Part shown: one piece after another, positions 39,601 through 52,000 of the stretch
Position numbering within the stretch: position 1 is the stretch's first letter
Layout of the letters: every line of letters starts with the position of its first letter
Assembly: GCA_036897525.1 (NCBI GenBank)
Contig: JAYMTJ010000010.1
Span: 119,879-183,878, forward strand
Direction of reading: 5' to 3'
DNA from: Pelargonium x hortorum
Lineage: Eukaryota > Streptophyta > Magnoliopsida > Geraniales > Geraniaceae
Length of the DNA stretch: 64,000 nucleotides
Translations under genes and position numbers: made by a program
The notes under the pieces: generated by a model
Told to the model about the DNA's origin: nothing
The model's input: the letters and a program-made list of their open reading frames with translations, nothing else
Database searches by the model: none

Positions 39601-40276
39601 CGAAAGCTCATTCATCATTTTTAGCTAATGAGGATCTCTTTCAAACGAAAGAATTCCAGCGACGAAAGTAATAAAAGTGAATGTTTTTCCGCCAAAGAAT
39701 TCTAAGACAGAATTCTGTTACAAATAATGTGACATGAGCTTAGTCTCTTAATGTGGAAATCATGGGATTGCTGCTAACTAGATAAGGAAACCATTAACAG
39801 ATTGAAATCCTTAACTGATAGACTGTAAAGGAATAACATATTCTAGTCTAAGCCCGAAAAGCAAGTGCTGCTAAAGACAGCAGAGGCATCCTTCTAATGT
39901 TTACGCTGGTAATTTAGGAGAACTGATTGATCTATAAGCCGGGCAAAGTCTATCCGATCTAAGCAGGTAAACTGGTAAAGGAGTTTTAGACTTTATCTGA
40001 TTTGTTTTGTAAGATAGATACATAAGTTTAGCTTTTAATCATGACAGATTCGTTCTTCCTTATTCGTTTATAGTTGTTCATAAATAAAGACTTTCTTAAA
40101 GGACTACCTATTCTCTGTAGGCTATTCATAATAGATTGAAGAATTTATAGTACTGTACTCATAATAGCTTATATAGAGCTCATAATAAATCCATTCATTT
40201 TATATCTATTATTAAAAAAACCAAGCCAATTCTTGTAAGTAGTCTAAGTTTCAACTATTTGATTTTAATAAAAGTT

Positions 40277-40301
40277 CCGTCGGTTCGAATCCTGTTCTCA
40301 G
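40277..40301 (+). pseudogene. isolated tRNA T-arm-like fragment
   Basis: The string gtcggttcgaatcctgttct has the T-loop consensus ttcgaat flanked by gg and cc, as in the 3' ends of several organelle tRNAs. The outer stem pairs are poor, and nothing upstream resembles a D or anticodon arm in register. It is best seen as a short tRNA 3' remnant, or a chance match. Confidence 0.25.
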
Positions 40302-43300
40302 TTTCTATTTCATACCTAGAAATAGACTTAGACTCATTTGCTAGGTTCTGCTCGGTTTCAAAGAAAGGATTTGTATCTTCTTTAATTGAAAATTGAGATT
40401 AATTCAGAGTTTGTCCACCTTAAAGTTCACGAGGATACTCCAACTTATGCCTTTATAGGTAAGGGTCTCTACTAATCGCGGAAACCCTTTTTGTATCATT
40501 AAAGTTAGACGTCTAAAGGTCTCGTCTTCCTCAAATTTTTGGTTATAAGGGAGATTCCACAATACAATTTGTATTTTTCCTTTCTAGCAACTAAGAAAGC
40601 ATATTTCATATAAAGTACTACAAGGTATCATTAAAAAATCAATTTGTGGAAGGGTCCTCTTTTGCAGATAACAGATAGCGTAGTACCAGGCAAAGGCTCA
40701 AAAGGAGGGGGCTCCTAACTACAGTACTCGCCTCGCACTGCGTTCTTCCAATTCTAAGTTGGGAGTTCGTGATTATAAGCTTCACTTTGCAAGTACAAAA
40801 GGGCTGTGTTTTCCCTCTAGAAAAGAGGATTTATAGTGTTGCTAGTTAGAAAGTGATTTCTTCTTTTTAAGGTTTTGTCTGTAGCATACCTAAATTAGAA
40901 TTCTAAGGGTTGCATGTTATACAATTTTAGCTTTGATAAGGAATATCAAGACAGTTTTCAATCTACAGCAAGGAAGTCTCATAATGCTTATATAGCTATA
41001 GTGGGCTCCTTTATCTCCTATAAGTTCTCTGGATTACTCTAAACTAAGACTCTCTATAATTACAGTGAACGTAAAGTGAGAATTTTCAGGCTTTGAGTTA
41101 TAAGGAAACCCGTTTACTAATAAGGAAAGAGAGTCTGAGGTTTCTATAACCGGATAAGTAGCTCTTAATTCTAGTTACTGGCAAGGTACCATATAACCTC
41201 GAAAAAAAGTCTAAAGATTGCGTGCGTTGGAGTTGTATATTCTAGATTTTATTTAGCTCCTATTACAAGAAGTTTATTATAATTGTTTTGATATAACAGT
41301 TTATGGAGCAGGCTATGCTTTTGTATTTAATATTTTTTTTTACAGCGGCTCTACTAAACATTGGGTACTCACTAGAACTCAGGAGGAGCTCTCTCTAGGC
41401 CTTAATAAGGAACTTGACTAGAATTCAGAAGTGATGGCAATTTATAAGTATTAATATATCGTATAAAGGGAGAGTTCAAGGTAACCCCGCGGTACTCGTA
41501 ATTCTGATATTCCAATACATGTAAAATAAGGACTAAAGGAAAAAAAGACCTTAGAATATATCTTGCTTGTGTGGACAATAAGTAGGAGACTACGGAACAC
41601 TCTATATAAACTTGTAACTTATCGGTAAAAGCTCTTGTAAAGCTCCACCTTAATTAAGAAAAAAGAGTTTTAGTACTGTTAAGATTATAATAAAAGAGTA
41701 AATAAACGGAAGTTTGTTAGTATTAGTACCCTTCCAAAAAAAAGATTTGACTGCAAAGCCCTAATATCTTTTCCAAGGAATTCCACTTCCTTACTTAAGT
41801 TGGACTATCAGCTGGGAGGGCTCTTAGTATAAGGCTCCGTATTTTACTCCAAGGAGGCTTGGGCTTCTCATCTTCTTTTGTAGTAGAGAGATAGAAAAAA
41901 ATTTTTGCAACTAATAAGGGAATAACTAGGAGCTCGTACCAAGGTAAGACATTAAATAGAAACTGAAACTAGGCACCCTTCCCTTATTCTAAACTCTAAA
42001 GCAGCCACAGCGACACGCTACGAAAAAGAGTATAGAAGAAAGCTTTCCAGCTTATATGAAATTTATCTAGATGGATAAAAAGGAAGTAATCCCAAATATA
42101 AGCTCTGGTCTAAAAAAAGAACTGCGGCTGAATTGGTACAACACGACTAATTCTGGTTAACCTCTATCTTTCTATGACTTGTAGTCATACCAAGTCATTT
42201 ATTTCTTTTAGAGGAGTTAAAGGCTGAATTGAATAAGCCGAGAAGCAGTCTTGGTTAATACTATAAATCAAGGTGTTGGTGAAGCATAAATCAGGAAACC
42301 TTTCGGTATCTTACTAGTCCCTCCAGATTCTTAATCTGGTAATTCAACACGAATTCATAACTATCTCTAGTCTTCTCTTCTTTGTTCATTTTTCATGAAC
42401 GACTCTCCTTTTTTTTTTAATTTTACCGAAGTTTAGTTAGAATTCTAGAAGACTTAGCACTTTTCCAAACACGTTACGCTGTGAGCCCATTTGAACTCTC
42501 GATTTCAATCTCTAAATATGTGACGCTAATTTATTTAACTATCAAATCTGGGAATAATACTTTAATTCCTTCTTTGATTTACTATAACAGCATAGTTTGA
42601 AATAGCAGAAATTTAAGTGGCTCCTTATTTTAAAAGCTTTTTAAGTTTCATTTTTAAAATGACTTTACTAGCTGGAGAAAACAAACCACAAAAACTGCCA
42701 TATTTCAGAGATCTTCTAAATTAATTACACTAAAGTAACTAACCGATCGAAAGGATAAGACCCGAGCTAATGGTAGAGGTGGGGTAGAAAGGGGTAATCT
42801 TTTGGGGTGTGTTAAGTTCCAGCCTTTTCTTTTTAAAGAGTACCCATCACTCATCTATTAACGAGTTGTCTATCTTTGGGATCCTATTTCGAAACCAAAA
42901 AATCCAGAATTGCATACCTAAACTTTATGTAGATATTACACTTAAGAGTCCTCCTACTCTCTATACTAAACCTTTATTTTATAATACAAGATACAGCCCT
43001 AGAAAGACTTTCAATGAAACTCTTATTTATACTTTTCTCAAACTAAGGAGCTCGCTTTCACTAGAAATGCTTTTAGGAATCCCCCAGTATTCAAAACTCT
43101 TTATCAGCCAGGATATAGAATCGAGGGGTAGACGAGGATATAAACTAAATATTAAGAACGGACCTTTTGTTTATAAATAAGTATGCATAGAAGAAATACA
43201 ACAGATTGACCAACCAAAAAAACCTTAAATTAACTATTCGTAATATTTAGAATTAATTTATAAGAAACCGGGGTTAGAAAACAGATCGAACCTGAACCGG

Positions 43301-43408
43301 ACAGGCATAAGCATAGGGAATAAAACTTATATCAATTAATAGTATCTATCTTCCATCTTAGAATCACTGAGATTATATCGAGTAAAGTTGATTCTAATAA
43401 TCAACTTA
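40302..43408. other. non-coding, gene-free
   Basis: Contains the longest open frame of the window (42809-43180, 123 codons, GTG start). I do not consider it a gene: it has no preceding ribosome-binding logic, no recognisable domain, and a length near the chance maximum. A hairpin at 42323-42339 has the geometry of an anticodon arm but no tRNA around it. Confidence 0.65.
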
Positions 43409-43480
43409 TAGATAGGCGGCTCAGTTGGCAGAGCATTGGAAGATTAACCTAATGGCCGCAGGTTTTAATAAAGTATACCT
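43409..43480 (+). pseudogene. tRNA-Lys-like relic, copy 1
   Basis: The strings ggctcagttggcagagcattgg and ttaacctaatggccgcaggtt match the order and spacing of the D arm, anticodon arm and T arm of plant mitochondrial trnK-UUU. The anticodon loop is altered to agattaa, so the anticodon position reads ATT instead of TTT. The 3' half of the T stem is lost (ggttttaataaag), with a net loss of about one base. The 3' end tatacct still recalls the trnK acceptor strand. A tRNA that cannot form its T arm is unlikely to be processed, so this is scored as a pseudogene. Identification rests on my memory of trnK. Confidence 0.6.
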
Positions 43481-45976
43481 CTCTGAAGAAAAGTATGAGG
43501 GTTAAGAGTAAGGCTTTCTTCCCGATTAAGTGTAATAAGTCATACAAAGAGTTATTAAACCAAAGGAATTCTTTCTTGTGTTTCTCTATTTGTATATTCT
43601 AGGCGAAGTCTCCTAGTCCAAAAAGGGTTAGGAAGAAAATAGGGGAGATTCCTTTTCGGGTTCTGTAAATACTATATTATATTTGAGTTGTATTTGTTAG
43701 GTTGTTGTAGATAGAGTTCCTAAGGGTAGGTTGGAGCACAGTGGAAAGGTTTCAAGTCTTGATTTTTAGGATAAACCTTAACATACATAGGAGTTTGAAC
43801 TAGAAATGTTTCAGTTAAGTCTTGTCTAGGAATCCTTTTTTACTGAACCCTCGGAGGGTTCTAGACAGGATCTAGGTCTTACGCCTATCTTTGAAATGCC
43901 TTTGTAGAAAAGTCCCCGGATAAAACTTGAGTAAAACCCTATGACCTTGTAGTTATAAGGTACCAACTCTCTTAAAGACATCTAGAAACTACCCAAGACT
44001 TTTGCAGGATTCCCTAGGCATTTTGCAGGCCTCAAACGAAAAGGGTCCAAAGAATACTCTAATTTCGCTTAAAAGACATAGAACCAGATAGATTCAACTT
44101 TCGAGATACTAAAAGAATTCTACTTTTTTGGAGGTTACGAAAAAAAGGGGTGGATTCCCTGTGAGCAAATGTAAATTGTAACAAATATTGATAAAAATGG
44201 CATAGGTATGATAATGTTCTCCATAGGAATCCTTTCTGTGAAAACTTTAAATTACAGATTAGAAAGGATTCTCGTATGCAGCTGTTTAGAGCAACGAATT
44301 CATGAATGTCAAGGGTAAGGATTTACTTAGATGTCTAAGGACAATATAAAGTTTATCTTAGAAGCAGCTTGCTACAGGACTAGCTTTCCTAAAAGGGTTT
44401 TCCACTGAGGACACGTCCTTTGGGTTCGTCACCCTTTTGATTAGGAACTTTTCCAGATAGAGTTCCCACAGCAGCAACTCAAGCGGTTCAGATAAAAGAA
44501 AAGGCTGCAATTAACTCATATAGTGAGACTAGAATCTTATTTTCAACATTTTTTTAAAGCCCCGCTATTCTTCGTCAGTAAACGTACATAAAAACGGTGG
44601 ATTTTTGGAATACTCAATGACTTTCTATTATCTATTATATTTTGTAAGCCAAGTCTAGTTTATAATAGAGACAGAACCTGTGCTTTATACTGAGGTCTTT
44701 GTTTTGCCTGAAATCTTATAAACGGATATCTAGGAACTGACACATAGAGCGCAATCTTTTTTTCGGGTACTTCCTCTTTTGTGAATGGGCTCCCTCTGTC
44801 AAGTCAACTTTAACTTGTCCATTAAGCTAGGTCTTTTTTGTACTAATTCAGTATTCCTTATAACCGAACCTACCTAACAACTATAAATCCTTGTAAGCCG
44901 AAATAGAATATACACAGTACTTGTCAGAGACAGCTCTCTAACTAATGACATAGCCGGTAAAGGTGAAGAGAAAGAATTCCATTTTAGTTTAAGATAGTGA
45001 GAATTCTAATTCCAGGGTATTCTTTGTAGTATTAGGAAGTCTTAGGAGTTTTTTGTAAGTATTATATAGAAGAGTTCCTTATAGTTTATAGGAGTTGATG
45101 CTTTCATTCCTCATTTGAGTGGGTCTCCTGTGAATGATTTTGATTAATAAGATCAAGTAGGGGATATTCCGCTTTACTAGTCCCAGAACAAATATCTGAG
45201 CAATAATAGAAAAGTATGGAAATACTGACACAAATGCCTTTGGTATACAAACTTCTTTCTTTGTAAAACAAGAAGCTCTAAAACCAGGGTTCCTCTATAA
45301 GCCCTTTTGTACCAGAATTCACGTAAGCAATGAACTCCTTAAGATTCCTCGAATGCCTTCATCCTAGAAGCTTCAATAACAATTTCAATTTGTGCAACCC
45401 CATATCATTTCATTAGGTGCTCTGTTCCTATCAAAAATTTCACTCTCTTAAAAGATATTCTAGTCGTTTGTATTTGTTTACTAGCCTCTTCTGATCTTAG
45501 TAACTTCTCTTGTGTTAAGCAAGCTTTGCTAGATATTGAGAAACCTATAGAAGCAATAGACTTTTTTTTAATGCTCGGGTTTGAAATTGCATTTTCTATA
45601 AGCTACTTAGCGAGTAAGACCCAATTAATTAGCTTTTTTTACATTGAAAACTTCGGCGTTGAGAAACTAAGCCTACGTGTCTTATGGGTGCAAATCTTTT
45701 CCCTGTATAAAAAGAATCTCCCGCCTTTTGAGTCTGTGTTTTGACAGTCTGACCTTAGGCATGCTTTTATATATACAAGTAATTTCTAATTGGCAGGCTT
45801 TCAAAATTAGGCAAAAGCACCATGTACTAATAGGTTATAGTTTGATAATACTTACTTAATAAAGATTTAGAACTTGGCATTCACTTAGTAGAAAGAAGTC
45901 TTATTTCCTTGGTGTGAGGCGAACTTTACCCTGCGGAAACCCAGAAAAAAGGAAAGCCATTTTAGATACCAGCTCG
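43481..45976. other. non-coding, gene-free
   Basis: Lies between the two trnK-like relics. An island of lower homopolymer content covers about 44.44-45.07 kb and includes ctaatgacatagc, seen again near 50942, and ccggtaaagg, seen again near 54599. No gene seen. Confidence 0.7.
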
Positions 45977-46048
45977 AGATTTCGTAATTCTATATTAGAA
46001 CATCGAGCTTCAGACCGGAAAACCGCAGGTTCAAGTCCTGTTATCCTA
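45977..46048 (+). pseudogene. tRNA-Lys-like relic, copy 2
   Basis: The 3' half, cgcaggttcaagtcctgttat (46024-46044), is nearly identical to the T arm of plant mitochondrial trnK. The central part, agaacatcgagctt, keeps the trnK register without gaps. The 5' quarter is heavily changed, and the D arm (taattctatattagaac) is barely recognisable. The anticodon stem (tcgag/ccgga) is mispaired, and the anticodon position reads TCA. Initiator trnfM aligns over part of the same span with the same length, so it is the main alternative. Its T arm is better preserved than that of copy 1, 2.5 kb upstream, while its D arm is worse, so the two decayed independently or came from separate duplications. Confidence 0.5.
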
Positions 46049-49000
46049 GATATGAATCCCACTTTCTTTGTACACTAGGTTTCTTTTTTCCTGAATTACT
46101 AAAGTAATGATATCTTATTTCTTTCTTCAGTGCTTGAAAGATTTGAATTCGCCGATCTTTGGTAGTACTTATAAGTCAAGGGTGAATCCTATATTTGTCT
46201 CCTACCCAGTAATAGATATTCCGCTTCTTTTTTAGGTTTCTGATGGCCCTTTGGGATTGTTCTGTTATAGTATTCTTTGTCCGGCAATACCCTTTAACAA
46301 GTTAAATTAATCAAGAGTCTTTATAAACTTTTCTTTATAGGATACTAGAAGGGTAATTATAGGCCCACGCACTTATTTTACAATTGCATATGCATACAAG
46401 TTAATCTAACGATATAATCAGAATAAGGCGCTCTCATAAATAGCTAAGCTGCAGTTCTTCCTTTTGAACCTTTTGAACTAAGGATACTCATATGTACCCC
46501 AGAGTATTATACGCACCCTTGTTATTTCTATTTGAATATAAACAGGACTGGGTTTTTTCTGTGTATTGTATTCCCTAAGACTAAGGACTCTCTTAACACC
46601 TAATAAAAAGAGTGCCAGAAAAGAAAGCGCCCCCTTTATTTTATAGAACCAGATGATTTAAAGGTTTGCTAAAACAAAGATCCTGTCTTTTTTCTCATAG
46701 GAAACTTTAGGACTAAAGACTAAACCGGTGGATATTTCTTGATCGTAAGTTAAAGCTGGTAAGTAGAATTTAGTCAGAATTGACGGGTATAATACAAGTT
46801 TGCTCTACATAGTTCTAAGTTGAAGCACAGAGTTAAGAGTTATCTATCCCAGACAGAGAGCGGGCAAGGGTTCTTTTATCTTATCAGTCGTACTTCTATT
46901 TTCGGAGGAAAGTACACCACTAAAAATTCTATATTTTACATTTACGGATCCCTTAAAAAAAGTATGGAATATTTTCGAAAGTCTATACGCGTATACTGAC
47001 AACTAAACTTCACGGACTTTCCTGGAGCTAGGGGGTGTTTTTCAAAATAATGGTACAAGAATCCCTTAATTAGTAATAATTACTTGATAAAGGAATACCT
47101 AAATTCCGATTCCGTATTTTATGTTTCGCAGAATAAAGGACGAGGCACAAATAAATACCTTAAATTATTACTCTTTGGAATTAGACAAAAAATGGGTAGA
47201 ATGAAAGCTCGGGATAACACCATACAAAAGTTCAAATCATCTGACTTGGATTATCCAACAGCTAAGAGTATGAAGGGCAAGGACATCTCGAAAAAAAAGT
47301 TTATCTAGAACCAGAACCTAAGACTCAATTTCTCCTCTGTCTGTGAATAATGATTTTAGTTGTAAGTGTTACTTTTAAAGGGGCCCCTCCCCATATACAA
47401 TAGTTTCTAAAATTTAGCAAAGGGTTTAGTAAGTGACCTTACTTTTCTATTTACTGTGGTCAAGTTTCTAGGGAGGGCTTAGTTAGCAGCTTTGTATGAA
47501 AACCTGTAAAAAGTTAACAGTATTTTGTTTAGCTGTTTAGATGTATATATTAGGAATCCCTAAAAGCGTTACTCTTTTAGTACCTTTTAGTACAGAGAAA
47601 AAAGGCTTTCGACTTTTACCGGTTTGGACGAGCCCCTTAATTTGTGCTTTGCCGCTTGAACCGAAACATAGACCTAGGTAGGCCTTACTTTACAGATCTA
47701 TAATTCAATTCTGGTATTTTGTAGCTTTTTATTCCCCATTTCCTATGCTCCTTTAATTTAAGGAATTTGAATCTAAGCAGCGCCTAATCTAATACCTTAC
47801 CCCTCCTTTAGATAGTACTTACTAGGTTCAACTATGAAATAAATGTTTCATTTGATATATTGAGGGCTTCCCTTGTTAAGCAACAGAAAGGTTAGTGAAA
47901 CAAAGAGTAAAGGATAAAAAATATTATATTCTCAAAAATCCTGGGAAAGCCTGTTAGAAAATGAATCTATTTTAAACCTTCTTCGAATTAGCAGAGCAAA
48001 GCGTAAATAGAAAAAAGAAAGTATCCGTATGAAAAGAAAAGTTTATCTGGGGCCCTTTGCCTCCATTAGCTAAAAGTTACAAATTACGAGAGGTTGTTTC
48101 ACGAAGAGGGAGATCTCTAAAGAATTTAGAAAGACTTTTTTAAGTGCTATTTATATCTGATGTTGGGTATTTTAAAACCAAATATGTGGGAATTTTATAG
48201 TATAACCAATACCGAAACAAGTTACTTTTCAAGGGAACCCTTACTTTCGTAGACTTACTCTACTAGCTGCTAGCCTCTTACTGAAACTAAGAAGGATATT
48301 AGCGAGTCCCCCTTTTACTTAACCATACATGTCCTGTTTAATTAAGGCTTTTACTTAGTTCAGATTTGGGTAGTAAAAAACTTCAGTTTTTTGAGATTAT
48401 CGCGTATCAAGTTGTATTTCAAGTAAATGGTCTTATAATATAGTCTTACTGTAGAATCCTTCTTAGCGTATCCAAAGCATTCCTGGGTTATTCCTTTATT
48501 CCTTCTTGATTATAAGCTTTAGTCTCTTAGCCAAGGCAGGCTCCCTATTTAACTACACTCTCTTAATTCTCGGAAAGTTTCTTTTTTATAGCTAGAAACT
48601 CTTTATCTGGTATTCGGAAGACAGAAAGAAAATACCTTGTTTCAGAAATTACAGAATTAAATGCAAATCTGTCGGTTTACATACTTTATACTTTAATTAT
48701 CCCTGGATTTTAGATGCCTTTATCAAGTATGTTCTTGGTTAATTTATCAAAAAACGAAGAAATAAGGCTTCCTTAGTGGGTAAAGCATCGAAGTGAAGTT
48801 AGTTAGTTAGGGCTCTAAAGGAATCCTATATAAACCGGATCTAAGCTACTCTATTAAAGCCTTTCCACAAGGCTAAAGAATAAATTCTAATAAAGTTTTG
48901 TCAGAATACTGTTGATTAAACATCAGCCTTACGTTTTTATTTTAAGACTACTGGAATTATGCCTACTATTCTTCAAACTACAAAAAACTATATTACAAAG

Positions 49001-52000
49001 AACTCCCGAAATTTCTTTTAACTCTAGGAAGATCTCAAAGTAATGTACAAATGTAACCAATTAGAAACTTATAAGGGAACAAAAACCTCCAGATTGACTC
49101 TTCAAGCCGAAGTGGAAAATCAGAGGGCATAAGCCCCAAAAACGTTGTTTCAAAAAAAGGATAACTAACTTCTAGAGCTTTCTTTTTTATAAGTTCTCAA
49201 TTACTTCCGAAGTCTTGTCCAAAAGCTCTTAGAAATGTAAGGGAAGGAATAGTGTCAAAAATTTCTAAAGTTGACTCACGCGGACTCCGGAAGAAAGACC
49301 GGCGATTCGCAAAACTTGTAAGTTTGAAAATAGATGGACTTTGTTGCAAAAATTCTATAATCTAGACTCCTTTTGGAAGAACACTAACTCTAGCTTTAAC
49401 AAAGGGAAGTGAATTAACAACAGGTAGCTATTTCTCCAGGTACCCCTTTATTTTGTTTGTTGTAAGTGCTTTACTTTATCTGCAGCTGCTAAACAAGCGG
49501 GATCCGTTATTAGGTGTAGTATTTGATTAGTGCTTTCTCAGCTGTATCAATTTTAACAAATTTAAGTGGAAAGTTTGTTTTTAATATGTATAAGGGAAAT
49601 CTATAAGATAGACCTGTTTTCTATGTTTCCCCTAGCGAGTAATATAGGAGTTCCGGCTTGATGTCATGCTTGTTCTTACTCTTGCTACTGTCCGGTGTAC
49701 AGCTCTTCCTACAGTTACTGGTACTGGGTAGTGACTAGGACTGCTATTGCTAACGAACAACTGCTATCATCAACAAAGAAAACAAAGTCATATGATTGAT
49801 GATGGGTTTCTTGTGTGTGGTATACATACTCATTAAAGTGCGTTAACCTCTTTTACAAAGAAAGTGTCCGTCGGTAAGGATGGTGAATATAAGGACTCTC
49901 TAAGGTTTGTTTGCTCCCTAACGAAAAGCTCTGCCTTTAAGCATTCAGGGGGTCTCCGCTTAGCATATATTAACAGACCTACTCTTCTCTAAGACTAAGA
50001 GTAAGATACACCCGTAAAGCCCGGTATTTAGGAGTGCTTCTCTAGTGGTGACTTTTAAATAAATTAAGTTCTAGAGTAAAGCTTCTCGGTTTAAAATCTT
50101 ATTAGAATCGCACAAGAGTGGGCATAGGAAAAGTTATGAGCCGAGATCGGAGCAAACCTTTTGTTCAGGATATCCGAGTTCTTAGACCTTTCTTGCTGGA
50201 TTATTACTACCTCTGGCTCAAGGAAGTTCTAAGAGGAGTACTTTGTATTTAAAGGCAGAAGCCTAGAAAAGCCCTAAATTAAATAATAGAAAAGGGCCCA
50301 AGATAGATCGAAAAGGGAAACCCTCGAAAAGGAACAAACTATAAAATAAGTCCTAGCAACTCTGTTTAAAAGCTTTAGGAAGATAGATTATTCCATATTG
50401 CTACTTAATGAGGCTTCCTAAATTTCCGATAATGTACAAAAGACTTGTAGGAGCGGATACCCTGTAAGAAAGACTCTAGCCGCTCAGTATCTTTTTAGTA
50501 AAATTGCAAATCCAACTGGGTTAATAATTCAAAATTTATCCGTAAGAATTTATAGGTGCAGTGCGCTCACGACCCAAAAGAAGCTTTGATTTTTAGGTAG
50601 AATTTAAGGAGGCTGTGAATTGATAATACCAAAAAAGTGTAGCTTTATCCCAGATCCGGAAGTTTGTTTAAACAATTTTATAGAGTGGTATACAGGGGTA
50701 GTTATAGTTTTTTTTCTCCTCGAGTGTCTCCACACAAGACAAGAAAGAGACTTTCTAGTTAACTCTTTAATTAACAATTCTATTAATTTTCAGTTTGGAG
50801 TCTTTCTGTGTTGGTCAAGTCGGTATAGGAACCCAGTCAGTATGCCAAGCTGGTTGAGAATGGTAGTGTTAGCAGTCGACGGTCAAGATCTAGGGTACTG
50901 TTAATGGAATGCAAGCCTTGTCAGTGGAAGGTGTAGCTAGCTAATGACATAGCAGAATATGAGAGTTTAGTCTTAGTCCTATTCTAACTGTTTAGGAATC
51001 TCTTTCAATTGACTCTTATTAGGAAAGGTTACGGATTCTATAAAATTACCTTATTATGAATGTAAACTCGTTTATTATTATTTTCTTACACTTAAGTTAA
51101 GGGTTATGAGCAGCTTTTGCTAGTACAAGTGTAGATATTACTTATTTGTATACTTGTATCTAATAGCATTTTGACTCTCTATAGTATAGCTTGTATTTCT
51201 CTTTTCTTTAGTAAATTTAAGGAGATTTATAATAAACAAAAGAGAGAGTTTGCTAATCTTTGAACGGGTTTTCTTTATAAAGATTTAGTAGAGGCCGACT
51301 GAATAAATAATATAAAGTTTGCTTTATATTTATAGTGGCACCAGAACCCTATATAGAAACTCTTATATATACAAGGTATCCTCTCTTATTAGTTTTTTTT
51401 GTTCTCACGAATGGGTAATTGTAACACCGATGATTGCGGGATAGTTAGGCGAAGTTAAACTAAAAAATAGATAAACTGACTCTAGTTAAATACCTCAGAA
51501 AGCTGCGAAGCACCTAATAAACCTAGGACACGGGCAAGTAATTAATGGTATAATGAAATTGGCAAGGGTATGAAATCTAGTGGAAAGTACTCCTTGTAAT
51601 ATACTGTATATGAAGAGAGGCGCGTAGACAGGCATTACATTCAAGGGTTCCTGGTAATAGAAAAGAGTTAATCTAATATTCACACGAAGTTAAAAGCCTC
51701 CGAGAGGGGTAAGGAAGCCGTGAGTTTGTAAAATCTTATTAATAAAGCTGTACCGCACAAAGCTGGTGTATATCTCACAAAACAAAGGATAGGGAGCCAA
51801 TCTAGTACTAGTAAGTACATCCTCTTGAAAGAAATAGGACTGTACAAAGTCAAATCAATAGGAATTTCCATAACTTTTAAGGAGTTTTATGATAAATCTT
51901 CCTAGTTTACCAGTCTTATAAGCCTGTGCTTATATACATTTTGGCGAACAAAGCTTGCTCGGTATATGTGCTACTCTACTTCAAAAAACTCGCCCTTAAT

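Larger units (their letters stand above)
31411..40276. other. non-coding, gene-free
   Basis: Downstream of trnW there is no continuation of plastid-like sequence that I can recognise. AT-rich, with islands near 33.29-33.68, 37.29-37.48 and 38.68-39.42 kb. It holds the hairpin pair at 33406, the palindrome at 36675, GGGCCC at 33256 and GATACCC at 31683 and 33146. No gene seen. Confidence 0.7.

Noticed and set aside
42323-42339. Perfect 5-bp stem with 7-nt loop, like an anticodon arm
   Set aside because: No D arm or T arm at the required distances on either strand; hairpins of this size arise by chance.
42809-43180. Longest open frame, 123 codons, GTG start, plus strand
   Set aside because: Length is near the chance maximum for this composition, it has no recognisable domain, transmembrane pattern or start context, and no neighbours that would form an operon.
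47084-47308. 74-codon lysine-rich frame that looks superficially ribosomal-protein-like
   Set aside because: The basic composition follows from A-rich DNA. No ribosomal protein motif can be identified.
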